Shown: piece after piece, positions 40,706 through 48,789 of the stretch
Layout of the letters: every line of letters starts with the position of its first letter
Numbering within the stretch: position 1 is the stretch's first letter
NCBI RefSeq assembly: GCF_036226745.1
Contig: NZ_CP109013.1
Location: forward strand, 7,006,001 to 7,070,000
Direction: 5' to 3'
Length of the DNA: 64,000 nucleotides
From: Streptomyces sp. NBC_00683
Lineage (GTDB): Bacteria > Actinomycetota > Actinomycetes > Streptomycetales > Streptomycetaceae
Program-made: the position numbers and the translations under genes
The notes under the pieces: model-generated
Told to the model about the DNA's origin: nothing
Databases searched by the model: none
The model's input: only the letters and a program-made list of their open reading frames with translations

Positions 40706-41758
40706 GTGCACGACCTAGCTCCCATGGCCCGCTTCGGCGGCCTCATCGCCTCAGGCCTGCAGGATGTGACCAGCGATCCTGCGGCTCTCGAATCATCCGG
40801 TTTCTGGGCTGTATCCGCCGATTTCGAGGGCCGTCTCGTCTGCGCCCGCTTCTCCACCGTACGGACCGAGCAGGTGCCCCTTCCCGTACCCGGGGCCTGG
40901 CGTGGACCGGCGCCGCAGGACTGGATCTCATCGCTCGACGAGGACGCCTACAAGGCCGGAGTACGGCGGATCCGTGAACACATCGCGGCGGGCGAGGTCT
41001 ACCAGGCCAACCTCTGCCGGGTCCTGTCCGCACCGCTGCCCGGCCCCGCCGCCGACGTGGACGCCCTCACCGCCCTGCTGGCCCGCGGCAACCCCGCTCC
41101 CTACGCGGGGACGATCCGGCTGCCCGCCCAGGGCGTCGAGATAGCCACCGCCTCCCCGGAGCTCTTCCTGAGGCGCGAGGGCCGGATCGTCGAGTCCGGG
41201 CCGATCAAGGGAACCGGGCGGACCGAGGACGATCTGCTGGAGAAGGACCACGCCGAGAACGTGATGATCGTCGACCTGGTCCGCAACGACCTGGGCCGGG
41301 TGTGCGCGACCGGCAGCGTGAGCGTCCCCGACCTCTGCGTGGTGGAGAAGCACCCCGGACTCGTCCACCTCGTCTCCACCGTGCGCGGCCGGCTGGCCGA
41401 CGGCGCCGGCTGGCCGGACCTGCTCGCCGCCGCGTTTCCGCCCGGATCCGTCACCGGTGCCCCCAAGTCCAGTGCGCTGCGGATCATCGACGCCCTGGAG
41501 ACATCGCCGCGCGGTCCGTACTGCGGAGGAATCGGCTGGGTCGACGCGGACAAGGGCACCGCGGAACTGGCCGTCGGTATAAGGACCTTCTGGATCGACC
41601 GCACGGGCACCGCACCCGAGCTGCGCTTCGGCACCGGAGCCGGCATCACCTGGGGATCCGACCCGCAGCGCGAATGGGCGGAGACCGAGCTGAAGGCGTC
41701 CCGGCTGCTCGCTGTAGCGTCGGGCGCCTACGAGGAGACAGGAAGGACCGCGTCATGA
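40706..41758 (+). CDS. pabB: Aminodeoxychorismate synthase component I
   Basis: 350 residues of the chorismate-binding family. Motifs: REHIAAGEVYQANLCRVL, TASPELFLRREG, PIKGTGRTEDDLLEKDHAENVMIVDLVRNDLGR and GSVTGAPKSSALRIIDALE, PYCGGIGW. Together with the amidotransferase it aminates chorismate to 4-amino-4-deoxychorismate for folate. It is shorter than full TrpE/PabB (N-terminal region reduced). GTG at 40706 is eight bases after TAGACT (40693-40698), so it may be leaderless. The stop overlaps pabC by ATGA. No glutaminase partner (pabA) is in the window. Confidence 0.9.
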   Translation: MHDLAPMARFGGLIASGLQDVTSDPAALESSGFWAVSADFEGRLVCARFSTVRTEQVPLPVPGAWRGPAPQDWISSLDEDAYKAGVRRIREHIAAGEVYQANLCRVLSAPLPGPAADVDALTALLARGNPAPYAGTIRLPAQGVEIATASPELFLRREGRIVESGPIKGTGRTEDDLLEKDHAENVMIVDLVRNDLGRVCATGSVSVPDLCVVEKHPGLVHLVSTVRGRLADGAGWPDLLAAAFPPGSVTGAPKSSALRIIDALETSPRGPYCGGIGWVDADKGTAELAVGIRTFWIDRTGTAPELRFGTGAGITWGSDPQREWAETELKASRLLAVASGAYEETGRTAS

Positions 41759-42576
41759 GGATTTGGGTCAACGGCGGACTCCGGGACGCCGATGACGCAC
41801 GGGTGTCCGTGCTCGATCACGGGCTGACCGTGGGGGACGGCGTCTTCGAGACGGTCAGGGTCGCCCAGGGCCGCCCCTTCGCCCTCACCCGGCATCTCGA
41901 CCGGCTGACGCGCTCGGCCCGGGGCCTCGGACTGTCCGACCCCGACCCGGACGAGGTCCGCCACGCCGCGGAGGCCGTCATCGCGGCCAACCCCATGGCG
42001 CTCGGCCGGCTGCGGATCACGTACACCGGCGGCCTCTCGCCCCTCGGCTCCGACCGCGGAGACGCGGGTCCCAGCCTCGTCGTCGCGCTCGGCGAGACGT
42101 CGCGCCGTCCCGACAGCACAGCGGTGATCACCGTCCCGTGGACGCGCAACGAACGCAGCGCGGTGGCCGGGCTCAAGACGACCTCGTACGCGGAGAACGT
42201 CGTCGCCCTCGCACGCGCCCACGAGCAGGGCGCCTCCGAGGCGCTCTTCCCCAACACGGTCGGGCAGCTCTGCGAGGGCACCGGATCCAATGTCTTCGTC
42301 GTGCTCGACGGCAGGATCCACACTCCTCCCCTCACCTCCGGGTGCCTCGCCGGGATCACCCGCGCACTGGCCGTGGAGTGGACCGGTGCGCAGGAGACGG
42401 AGCTGCCGCTGGACATCCTCGGGAGCGCCGAGGAGGTCTTCCTGACCTCCACGCTCCGGGACATCCAGGCCGTTCACCGGGTGGACGGACGTGAGCTGCC
42501 GGGCGCTCCGGGGCCGGTGACCGCGAAGGCGATGCGGATCTTCGACGAGCGCGCGGGTGACGACCTCGATCCCTGA
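41755..42576 (+). CDS. pabC: 4-amino-4-deoxychorismate lyase (class-IV aminotransferase)
   Basis: 273 residues, class-IV PLP fold. The start MRIWVNGGLRDADDARVSVLDH, the PLP-lysine region VAGLKTTSYAENV (Lys in LKTTSY) and EGTGSNVFVV are typical of PabC/BCAT-like enzymes. It removes pyruvate from aminodeoxychorismate to give p-aminobenzoate. The overlap with pabB supports this rather than a branched-chain or D-amino-acid transaminase. Confidence 0.92.
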   Translation: MRIWVNGGLRDADDARVSVLDHGLTVGDGVFETVRVAQGRPFALTRHLDRLTRSARGLGLSDPDPDEVRHAAEAVIAANPMALGRLRITYTGGLSPLGSDRGDAGPSLVVALGETSRRPDSTAVITVPWTRNERSAVAGLKTTSYAENVVALARAHEQGASEALFPNTVGQLCEGTGSNVFVVLDGRIHTPPLTSGCLAGITRALAVEWTGAQETELPLDILGSAEEVFLTSTLRDIQAVHRVDGRELPGAPGPVTAKAMRIFDERAGDDLDP

Positions 42577-42631
42577 GCCCGTCCGGCAAAAACAGGTGAC
42601 GGACCGAGGCCCAGCGGATAGAACACCCCTG

Positions 42632-43468
42632 ATGACCACCACCCTCCGGCCGACCGGGCCGATCCAGCAAGGCGCCGACGGCGCACAGGAACGCACGTAC
42701 GACGTGTGCGACAACGGGCGTCCCGTCGGTGCTGTCGCGATCTCCACCGATCCGGTGTTCGGCGCGTCGGCCGGAATAGTCCGGTCGCTGCGCATCGAGG
42801 AACCGCACCGCAGGCGGGGCCGGGGCACCATTGCCGCCCTCGCCGCGGAGGAGGTGCTGCGCAGCTGGGGCTGCACCCAGGTCCGGCTCGTGGCTCCCGC
42901 GGACAACGAGGCAGCCCGGGGGCTCGGGGCCGTGCTCGGCTACACCGAGCGCAGCCGGAACATGGTCAAGGAGCTCCGGCGGACCGCACCCGCACTCCCG
43001 GACGGGGTCACGGGGCGTCCCATGAGCGGCCAGGAATTCGCCGACTGGGCGCGCACGAGCGTCGAGACGTATGCGCAGAACTGGATCGAGCGCGGCGTCC
43101 CGGAGGAGCAGGCCCGGCGGAAGTCCGAGACCGACCACGCCACGAACCTGCCGGACGGTCTGGCCACCGAGGGCATGCACTTCCACGTCCTCGTCCACGG
43201 CGGCGACGTCATCGGCCACGTGTGGGTGGCGCGGCACGAGACGCCGCAGGGCGAGGCGATGGGATACGTCTTCGATGTCGAGGTCCGGGAAGAGCACCGC
43301 GGACGCGGATACGGCCGTGCGCTGATGCACCGTGCCGAGGACATCACGCTCGACTCGGGGCTGGGCAGGCTCGGCCTGCACGTCTTCGCGTCCAACACGC
43401 CCGCGCTGCGGCTGTACGAGTCGCTCGGTTACGAGCCGACCCAGTACAACCTGGCCAAGGCGCTGTAG
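42632..43468 (+). CDS. Tandem-GNAT acetyltransferase
   Basis: 278 residues. Two GNAT-like halves: an N-terminal unit with SLRIEEPHRRRGRGTIAALA and DNEAARGLGAVLGYTERS, and a C-terminal unit with VEVREEHRGRGYGRALMHRAE and NTPALRLYESLGYEPTQ. Both carry an acetyl-CoA loop (R-x-x-G-R-G). ATG at 42632 is chosen; an upstream GTG at 42557 would overlap pabC by 20 bp. Substrate unknown. Confidence 0.85.
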   Translation: MTTTLRPTGPIQQGADGAQERTYDVCDNGRPVGAVAISTDPVFGASAGIVRSLRIEEPHRRRGRGTIAALAAEEVLRSWGCTQVRLVAPADNEAARGLGAVLGYTERSRNMVKELRRTAPALPDGVTGRPMSGQEFADWARTSVETYAQNWIERGVPEEQARRKSETDHATNLPDGLATEGMHFHVLVHGGDVIGHVWVARHETPQGEAMGYVFDVEVREEHRGRGYGRALMHRAEDITLDSGLGRLGLHVFASNTPALRLYESLGYEPTQYNLAKAL

Positions 43469-43480
43469 GCGGCCCTCGCG

Positions 43481-43503
43481 GCCGGCGGCGGCCCGCCGCC
43501 GGC
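43481..43503. terminator. Terminator between convergent GNAT and DsbA-like genes
   Basis: Nearly perfect GC-rich palindrome of 11+11 bases around one base (arms GCCGGCGGCGG / CCGCCGCCGGC), 13 bp after the GNAT stop. Confidence 0.65.
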
Positions 43504-43517
43504 AGGCGGACCCGACG

Positions 43518-44033
43518 TCAGCCGCGGTCGGCCAGCAGACGGTCGGCGATCTCCTCGATCCGCTCGCGCAGACCTTCCTGGCTCTTGCCGCCGTCCAGCC
43601 GCTCGTCACCGATCACATACGTCGGGGTTCCGGTGACTCCGATGGCCTTGCCCTCGGCCTGGTCCGCGTCGACGATCAGCATGTGCCGGCCGTCGATCAG
43701 CGCGGTGTCGAACTCATCGGCGTCCAGCCCCAGTTCGCGTGCCACATCGAGCAGCACGGGCTCACCGGTACGGGCGAGATCGGCGGTGCGGGCCAGGACG
43801 GCCTCGATGTACGGCCACCCCTTGCCCTGCTCGACGGCCTCCTCGGCCGCCTGCGCCGCGGCGTACGCGTGCTTGTGCTTCTCCAGCGGGAAGTGGCGCA
43901 GCCGGATCTCCAGCCGGTCGCCGTAGCGGGCGCGAAGGGCGTGGACATCGGCGAGGGCCAGATGGCAGTCGGGGCACTCGAGCTCGCACCAGATGTCCAG
44001 GACGACCGGTGCTGCGGGGGTGGAATCGCTCAT
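43518..44033 (-). CDS. DsbA-family thioredoxin-fold protein
   Basis: 171 residues, no signal peptide. Starts VVLDIWCELECPDCHLALAD with CPDC (Cys20, Cys23) as a redox motif, RHFPLEKHKHAYAAA and TGTPTYVIGDERL (cis-Pro loop). It resembles FrnE/DsbA-like cytosolic oxidoreductases. It probably catalyses thiol-disulfide exchange or acts as a redox partner. ATG at 44033; stop near a terminator. Confidence 0.88.
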   Translation of the reverse strand: MSDSTPAAPVVLDIWCELECPDCHLALADVHALRARYGDRLEIRLRHFPLEKHKHAYAAAQAAEEAVEQGKGWPYIEAVLARTADLARTGEPVLLDVARELGLDADEFDTALIDGRHMLIVDADQAEGKAIGVTGTPTYVIGDERLDGGKSQEGLRERIEEIADRLLADRG

Positions 44034-44187
44034 GGGATCAGTCTTTCAGGCCGGACCTGCGCTTCCCAATCGGCACCTGGGGAGGACCGCGGCCCTGAAA
44101 TGTCCCTGATGTGGCCCGGGACCGTGGCCCCTGAGCCGTGACCGGTGCAGGATGGAAGGGACGTTTCCCGATGTGCTGGAGGCACCG

Positions 44188-44652
44188 ATGCTTGCCGAGA
44201 CCATCTGTTCCGCGGTGTCGGCGGCAGGCCTGGGCATCGCCGCGATCACCGCGTACCGCAAGCGATTCCTCGCGGCGACCAGGATCGCCGCCTACTCGCT
44301 GGTGCCTGTCGGCCTCGTCATGACCGGTGTCGTCGAGTGGTTGTCCGACATCGTGTTCAAGCCCAGCGTCTGGCTCGGCTTCGGGCTGCTCGCGCTGGCG
44401 TGGCTCCTCTTCATGACCACACGGGCCGTGGAACGTCGTGGTGGCTCCACCCGCAAGGAGCGCAAGGCCGCGCGGGCCGCCTCGCGCGGCGATGCCGTCG
44501 CCCCGGCCGCGTCGGCACCCTCACTGACATCCGCGAGTACGACGGCCCGCCCGCAGCCGCAGTCGCAGCCGAAGAAGAAGCCGCAGCAGGCCGCCGCGCC
44601 CGGTGAGGACTTCAGTGACATCGAGGCGATCCTGAAGAAGCACGGCATCTGA
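44188..44652 (+). CDS. Small membrane protein with charged tail
   Basis: 154 residues. Two or three hydrophobic spans: ETICSAVSAAGLGIAAITAY, IAAYSLVPVGLVMTGVVEWL, VWLGFGLLALAWLLFMTT. A long hydrophilic tail, rich in Lys, Gln and Ala, ends in EDFSDIEAILKKHGI, an amphipathic end common in this family. ATG at 44188 is set by TGGAGG. Function unknown. Confidence 0.8.
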   Translation: MLAETICSAVSAAGLGIAAITAYRKRFLAATRIAAYSLVPVGLVMTGVVEWLSDIVFKPSVWLGFGLLALAWLLFMTTRAVERRGGSTRKERKAARAASRGDAVAPAASAPSLTSASTTARPQPQSQPKKKPQQAAAPGEDFSDIEAILKKHGI

Positions 44653-44699
44653 CAGGGCGCGTCCGGGCGCCGCGCGGCAACGCGATGACGCCTGTAATA

Positions 44700-44711
44700 T
44701 GAATCGATTCA
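44700..44711 (+). promoter_or_regulatory. LacI-type operator site 1
   Basis: TGAATCGATTCA, the core of a 14-bp perfect palindrome (44699-44712), typical of LacI-family operators with a central CG. It lies about 75 bp before the lacI promoter. Confidence 0.6.
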
Positions 44712-44784
44712 TGCCGGGAGGCGTGCGCGAGCCGCTCGCGCCCGCTTCACGCATCGGTATATTCGGGGTTGCTTCGATCCGATC

Positions 44785-44837
44785 TTGACGGTAATGCGGG
44801 GATGGAGCTAGCGTCCCGGACGGATTGAAACAATTCA
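44785..44837 (+). promoter_or_regulatory. lacI-type regulator promoter with operator site 2
   Basis: TTGACG (44785-44790) and TAGCGT (44809-44814) with 18 bp between form the promoter. TGAAACAATTCA (44826-44837), matching site 1 at 9 of 12 positions, lies at the expected transcription start. This fits autoregulation. Confidence 0.6.
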
Positions 44838-44953
44838 TTCCTGGGCCGCAGGGCAAGGACGACGGGCCGGCGGATCGTGCCGGATGCCGTCCGCACGACA
44901 GGGATACGCCGCGCCGGTGCGCGGCGGCCGGACGCATCAGTGGGGCAGGGCAA

Positions 44954-45973
44954 GTGGCGCGTGTGGCAGGGATCAAGGATGTGGCCCGGCAGGCCGGAGT
45001 CTCGGTGGGCACCGTCTCCAATGTGATCAACCGCCCCGAGGCGGTGCTTCCGGACACCCGGGCCCGGGTGCTGGCGGCGATCGAGGAGCTCGGTTACGTA
45101 CGCAGCGAGTCGGCCAGGCAGCTCAGGGCGGGCCGCAGCCGGATCATGGCCCTGCTCGTCCTCGACATGGGCAACCCCTTCTTCGTCGACATCGCCCGCG
45201 GCGCGGAACGGGCCGCCCGGGACGCCGGCCTCGGCGTGATGGTCTGCAACAGCGGCCAGAGCGCGGAGGAGGAGGCCGAATACCTCGGTCTCTTCGCCGA
45301 ACAGCGTGTCTGCGGGGTGCTCGTCACCCCGGCCGACGCCACCGGCGGCAACCTCGAGGCGTTCGGCCGCCACCGGATTCCGTACGTGCTCGTGGACCGG
45401 GTCGCCCCGGGCGCCGAGACCTGTGCCGTCTCCGTCGACGACGTACGCGGCGGCAAGCTCGCCGTCGGGCACCTCGTCACGGCGGGGCACCGCTCCGTCG
45501 CCTATGTCAGCGGCCCCGGCGACCTGCACCAGATCAGGGACCGCCGTGAGGGTGCCCTCTCCGCCCTCGCCGAGGCCGGACTCGGCCCCGAGGCCCTCGT
45601 GGAGATCCCGTCCGACCGCCTGGACGTGGCGGCGGGCCGGGACGCCGGGGCCCGGCTGCTCGGCCTCGTACCGCGGCCGACCGCCGTCTTCTGCGCCAAC
45701 GACCTGCTCGCCCTCGGCGTCCTTCAGTCGCTCTACGCGGCGGGCGTCCGGGTGCCCCAGGACGTCGCCATCGTCGGTTACGACGACATCGAGTTCGCCG
45801 CGGCGGCCGCCGTGCCGCTGACCTCGGTCAGGCAGCCCGCCGTGCTCATGGGCAGGATGGCGGCGGAACTCCTTCTCGAGGAGGCGGACGACGGGGACGG
45901 CAGCCACCGGCACCGCAGCGTGGTGCTCCAGCCGGAGCTCGTCGTACGCGCGTCCAGCGCCGGTCCGCGCTGA
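44954..45973 (+). CDS. LacI-family transcriptional regulator
   Basis: 339 residues. The N-terminal HTH is GIKDVARQAGVSVGTVSNVI with hinge segment QLRAGRSRIM. The sugar-binding core (LLVLDMGNPFFVDIARGAER, CANDLLALGVLQSLYAAGV, GYDDIEFAAAAAVPLTSV) is typical of GalR/LacI. GTG at 44954 is used; another GTG at 44963 is in frame. Two operators lie upstream. A third like site is on the sugar operon promoter near 48760, so it is a good candidate regulator of that operon 3.8 kb away. Confidence 0.92.
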   Translation: MARVAGIKDVARQAGVSVGTVSNVINRPEAVLPDTRARVLAAIEELGYVRSESARQLRAGRSRIMALLVLDMGNPFFVDIARGAERAARDAGLGVMVCNSGQSAEEEAEYLGLFAEQRVCGVLVTPADATGGNLEAFGRHRIPYVLVDRVAPGAETCAVSVDDVRGGKLAVGHLVTAGHRSVAYVSGPGDLHQIRDRREGALSALAEAGLGPEALVEIPSDRLDVAAGRDAGARLLGLVPRPTAVFCANDLLALGVLQSLYAAGVRVPQDVAIVGYDDIEFAAAAAVPLTSVRQPAVLMGRMAAELLLEEADDGDGSHRHRSVVLQPELVVRASSAGPR

Positions 45974-46145
45974 CGCCCGGACCGAGCCCGGAGCGGGCTG
46001 CACGGGCCGTGGGCGACGGGTGCGAATGTGTGACGGGGGATCGGACGCCGGAGCGAATCCACCCCGTACACAGGGGGTGAACTCCCCGTGCGAAAAGGCG
46101 TGTTGATCGCCAACGGGGGTGCCTCTGCGTCATGATCGCTTCGAG

Positions 46146-46301
46146 ATGGTGGACACATACCGGGGCGAGGCCCCCGCATCCCCTGCCGAAGAGCCGCGTG
46201 GCTGCCTCTTCGCGCTGTCCCAGCCACCCCTGATGATCTTTCTGACGGTGATCGGCAGTCTCCTGCTGATGGCCGCGCTGCATGATCTCTTTCTGCTGTG
46301 A
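46146..46301 (+). CDS. Small C-terminally anchored membrane protein
   Basis: 51 residues. A polar N terminus (MVDTYRGEAPASPAEEPRG) precedes one hydrophobic span, PLMIFLTVIGSLLLMAALHD, and a short FLL end. No ribosome site is clear and the GTG at 46119 is an alternative start. Codon use fits a real gene. Function unknown. Confidence 0.5.
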   Translation: MVDTYRGEAPASPAEEPRGCLFALSQPPLMIFLTVIGSLLLMAALHDLFLL

Positions 46302-46374
46302 GCGGGCACCGGCCTCCGGGACCGCCGCTTCGCCCGCCACCCTGCGGGGTCCCGACCGGCGCGTGCGGCGACCG

Positions 46375-46932
46375 TCAGCGCGCCGCTTCCCGGCGTCGGG
46401 CCCGGTACGCGGCGACATGGAGCCGATTACCGCAGGTGCGGCTGGAGCAGTAGCGGCGCGAGCGGTTGCGGGACAGGTCGACGAACGCGCGCCGGCAGTC
46501 CGGCGCCTCGCACCGGCGCAGCCGCTCCTGTTCGCCGGCCACGACGATGAAGGCCAGCGCCATGCCGCAGTCGGCCGCGAGATGGTCCGAGACGGAGGCG
46601 TCCGGCGCGAAGTAGTGGACGTGCCAGTCGTAGCCGTCGTGGTTCGTGAGCTGCGGGGTGGTGCCCGCGGCGGCCACCAGCCGGTTGACGAGATCGGCGG
46701 CCGTACGGGCGTCGGGCGCCGCGAACACTTCGGCGAACAGGCTCCGTACGTCCCGTACGGCGCGCAGGTCCTTCTCGCCGAGCTCGCCCACGCCGCTGAT
46801 GAGATGGCGCTCCGCGAAGTCGTAGAGCGCATCGACGTCGGGGAGCCCGTCGGCCGGCTCGCTCTCCGGCGCGGTGTTCACCAGATCGACCACCGTGTCG
46901 AGGGCGATCCGGGTGTCGTGTGGGATCAGCAC
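46375..46932 (-). CDS. CGNR zinc-finger protein
   Basis: 185 residues. The N-terminal ABATE domain (HDTRIALDTVVDLVNTAP, PDVDALYDFAERH) is followed by a C-terminal zinc finger: CEAPDCRRAFVDLSRNRSRR and YCSSRTCGNRLHVAAYRARR, the CGNR motif with four Cys ligands. Such proteins are presumed DNA-binding regulators of stress genes. GTG at 46932 is preceded by GGGAGCG. Confidence 0.88.
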   Translation of the reverse strand: MLIPHDTRIALDTVVDLVNTAPESEPADGLPDVDALYDFAERHLISGVGELGEKDLRAVRDVRSLFAEVFAAPDARTAADLVNRLVAAAGTTPQLTNHDGYDWHVHYFAPDASVSDHLAADCGMALAFIVVAGEQERLRRCEAPDCRRAFVDLSRNRSRRYCSSRTCGNRLHVAAYRARRREAAR

Positions 46933-47386
46933 GCTTCGCTCCCTGGCCTCCGGCGGGCGGGTGCCCGCCGATGCCGGGTGACTCTACTGGCTCGGCGAAG
47001 GCGCCACGGGCCCGGTACGGGCTTACGGGCGAGCGGGAGCACCTTTTGCCGGTCGGATGTGCGGCCGGAGCGTGTGACGGCCGTCTGGCGGCCCTGGCGG
47101 TCACTCGTGAGGCGCTTCGGTGCCCGTGGGGCGGGTGGGGCGCGTGGGGTCGCGAAGGACGGCGCCGAGGCCGTCGGTCCCGGGGCCCGCGAGAGCGACG
47201 GCCCGGGTCCCGGGAGGGCCCGCGAGAGCGACGATCCCGGCCTCGGAAGGGCCCGCGCCCCGGGCGCGCGCCGACGCCGTCGCCGCGGTGGGTTCCGCGG
47301 CGACGGCGCCGGTGTCTGCCGTATGAGGTTGTCCGCGCGACGCCGTCTCCCCGAGTCGGACGGCGTCCCGCAGCTCTCGGCCTGGC
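46933..47386. other. Gene-free region with direct repeats before ssgB 3' end
   Basis: About 450 bp of very GC-rich sequence, no convincing gene. It has a 17-bp direct repeat (GGCCCGCGAGAGCGACG at 47184-47200 and 47217-47233) and, at 47275-47308, a 14-bp perfect stem with a six-base loop that probably ends the leftward ssgB transcript. Confidence 0.5.
47275..47308 (-). terminator. Terminator of ssgB
   Basis: Stem CGCCGTCGCCGCGG with its complement and loop TGGGTT, about 80 bp after the ssgB stop. Confidence 0.65.
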
Positions 47387-47800
47387 TCAGCTCTCGGCCA
47401 GGATGTGTGAGAGCTCCGTGTCGAGATCGAAGTGACGATGCTCGGTGCCCGGCGGAACCGCGGCGTCGGTCCTTTTCAGGAACGACTCCAGGGCCCTTGC
47501 CGGAGCTTCGAGCAGGGCTTCTCCCTCCGGGGAGCTCAGTGCGATGCAGACGACGCCCTGGCCGTGACTACGTGATGGCCAGACACGGACGTCTCCGGTG
47601 CCGGTGGGCCTGTGCAGCCCCTCGGCAAGGAGGTCACGGGCGAAAACCCACTCGACCGTCTCCTCCGCTCCGGTGTGGAAGGTGGCGTGCACGGCATAGG
47701 GATCGGCCGTGTCATACCGCAGGCCCGCGGGTACAGGCAGTGAGGACTCGCTCGACACAACGAGGCGCAGGTGCAGCTCGCAGCTGACCGTGGTGTTCAT
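47387..47800 (-). CDS. ssgB: Sporulation-specific cell-division regulator
   Basis: 137 residues with the sequence NTTVSCELHLRLVVSSESSL at the start and TELSHILAES at the end, which I recognise as the extremely conserved SsgB. SsgB localises FtsZ with SsgA at sporulation septa in aerial hyphae. WVFARDLLAEGLHRPTGTGD and GDVRVWPSRSHGQGVVCI are the central conserved stretch. Length equals the known protein. It is leftward, with its own upstream region and terminator. Confidence 0.95.
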   Translation of the reverse strand: MNTTVSCELHLRLVVSSESSLPVPAGLRYDTADPYAVHATFHTGAEETVEWVFARDLLAEGLHRPTGTGDVRVWPSRSHGQGVVCIALSSPEGEALLEAPARALESFLKRTDAAVPPGTEHRHFDLDTELSHILAES

Positions 47801-47861
47801 AAGCGCCAGGGCCTTTCGCTCAGTGTGCGCTCGGGGATTCGCACGTCGGCGAAATCGACAT

Positions 47862-47885
47862 GCCACCTACGGTGGTGTTGTAAAC
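47862..47885 (-). promoter_or_regulatory. Possible ssgB promoter of SigH/SigB type
   Basis: On the minus strand GTTT (47885-47882) and GGTGGC (47867-47862) with 14 bp between, resembling the stress/development sigma consensus (GTTT-N14-16-GGGTAC). ssgB of S. coelicolor is SigH-dependent. The match at -10 is imperfect. Confidence 0.4.
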
Positions 47886-47990
47886 CCCTCTGACCTATTT
47901 GTGATGCTTCGGGCGTGTTGTGGGGCGGTGTGTAACTTTGGGTGATGCGTCCATTCCAGTGACCGACACCGTTCGGGTAGGTTGGGCTTC

Positions 47991-48446
47991 ATGAATGCGG
48001 AGAGTGACGAGCGGAGCGAGGTCGCCTCACGGCCGGCCGCGGAGTCCGCGACGGGGGATGCGGCGACGGCCGAGAGGGAGCTGGGCTCGCGGGCGCCGGG
48101 GTTCATCAAGGCGTCCCGGCTGTTGCACGTGAGCTGGCAGGTCGGCATTTTCGTCGTCGGCCTCGCGGTGGTCGGAGCGGGCATCGTGATGCTGCCGCTG
48201 CCGGGCCCCGGGTGGCTGGTGATCTTCGGGGGCATGGCGATCTGGGCGACGGAGTTCGTCTGGGCGCAGCTCGTCCTGCGCTGGACCAGGCGCAAGGTCA
48301 CCGAGGCCGCTCAGCGCGCCCTCGATCCCAAGGTGCGGCGGCGCAACATCATCCTCACCACGGTGGGGCTCGTGATCATCGCCGTACTGGTCGGGATCTA
48401 CGTCTGGAAGTTCGGGATCACCATGCCGTGGAAGATCGAGCAGTGA
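47991..48446 (+). CDS. TIGR02611-family membrane protein
   Basis: 151 residues. About 40 polar residues, then membrane spans: QVGIFVVGLAVVGAGIVML ending in the PLPGPGWLVIFGG motif that defines TIGR02611 (PGPGW), and C-terminal RRNIILTTVGLVIIAVLVGI. Its position next to ssgB is typical of Streptomyces. A -10-like TAGGTT lies eight bases before the ATG, so it may be leaderless. Role unknown. Confidence 0.88.
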   Translation: MNAESDERSEVASRPAAESATGDAATAERELGSRAPGFIKASRLLHVSWQVGIFVVGLAVVGAGIVMLPLPGPGWLVIFGGMAIWATEFVWAQLVLRWTRRKVTEAAQRALDPKVRRRNIILTTVGLVIIAVLVGIYVWKFGITMPWKIEQ

Positions 48447-48500
48447 CCCGCTGATGGTCCGGAGGCACCGCTGACATGGGGTAATGTTTGCGGTGCGCCG

Positions 48501-48572
48501 GGGCGATTAGCTCAGTGGGAGAGCGCTTCGTTCACACCGAAGAGGTCACTGGTTCGAACCCAGTATCGCCCA
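48501..48572 (+). tRNA. tRNA-Val (CAC), copy 1
   Basis: 72 nt; acceptor GGGCGAT/ATCGCCC, anticodon loop TTCACAC with CAC, T-loop TTCGAAC. Differs from copy 2 at 58369 by one base in the T-loop. Confidence 0.95.
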
Positions 48573-48580
48573 CCCCGTAC

Positions 48581-48620
48581 CGATGGCCCGGAAGCTTCAG
48601 TCGAAGCTTCCGGGCCATCG
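48581..48620 (+). terminator. Terminator after tRNA-Val copy 1
   Basis: An 18-bp perfect stem (starting CGATGGCCCGGAAGCTTC) with loop AGTC, followed by GCGTTTT. Confidence 0.85.
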
Positions 48621-48736
48621 GCGTTTTCGCGTGCAGTTGTTCGACCGGTCGGGCAAATCGCCGCAGTTGTTCGGCGGGCCGGGCGTTCCGCCGATTTTCG
48701 TCCGAACCGTTGACGAGCCGGGTGCCGCTCCTTACT

Positions 48737-48768
48737 TTGACCCAGCAAGCGCTTTCTAAAACGATTCA
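48737..48768 (+). promoter_or_regulatory. Sugar operon promoter with LacI-type site 3
   Basis: TTGACC (48737-48742) is a candidate -35; AACGAT (48760-48765) a weak -10 at 17 bp. TAAAACGATTCA (48757-48768) matches lacI operators 1 and 2 (T-R-A-A-W-C-R-A-T-T-C-A), and AAGCGCTT (48747-48754) is another LacI-like palindrome. Both would block initiation. Confidence 0.55.
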
Positions 48769-48789
48769 ATGCGATGGTGGGGGCAAGAG

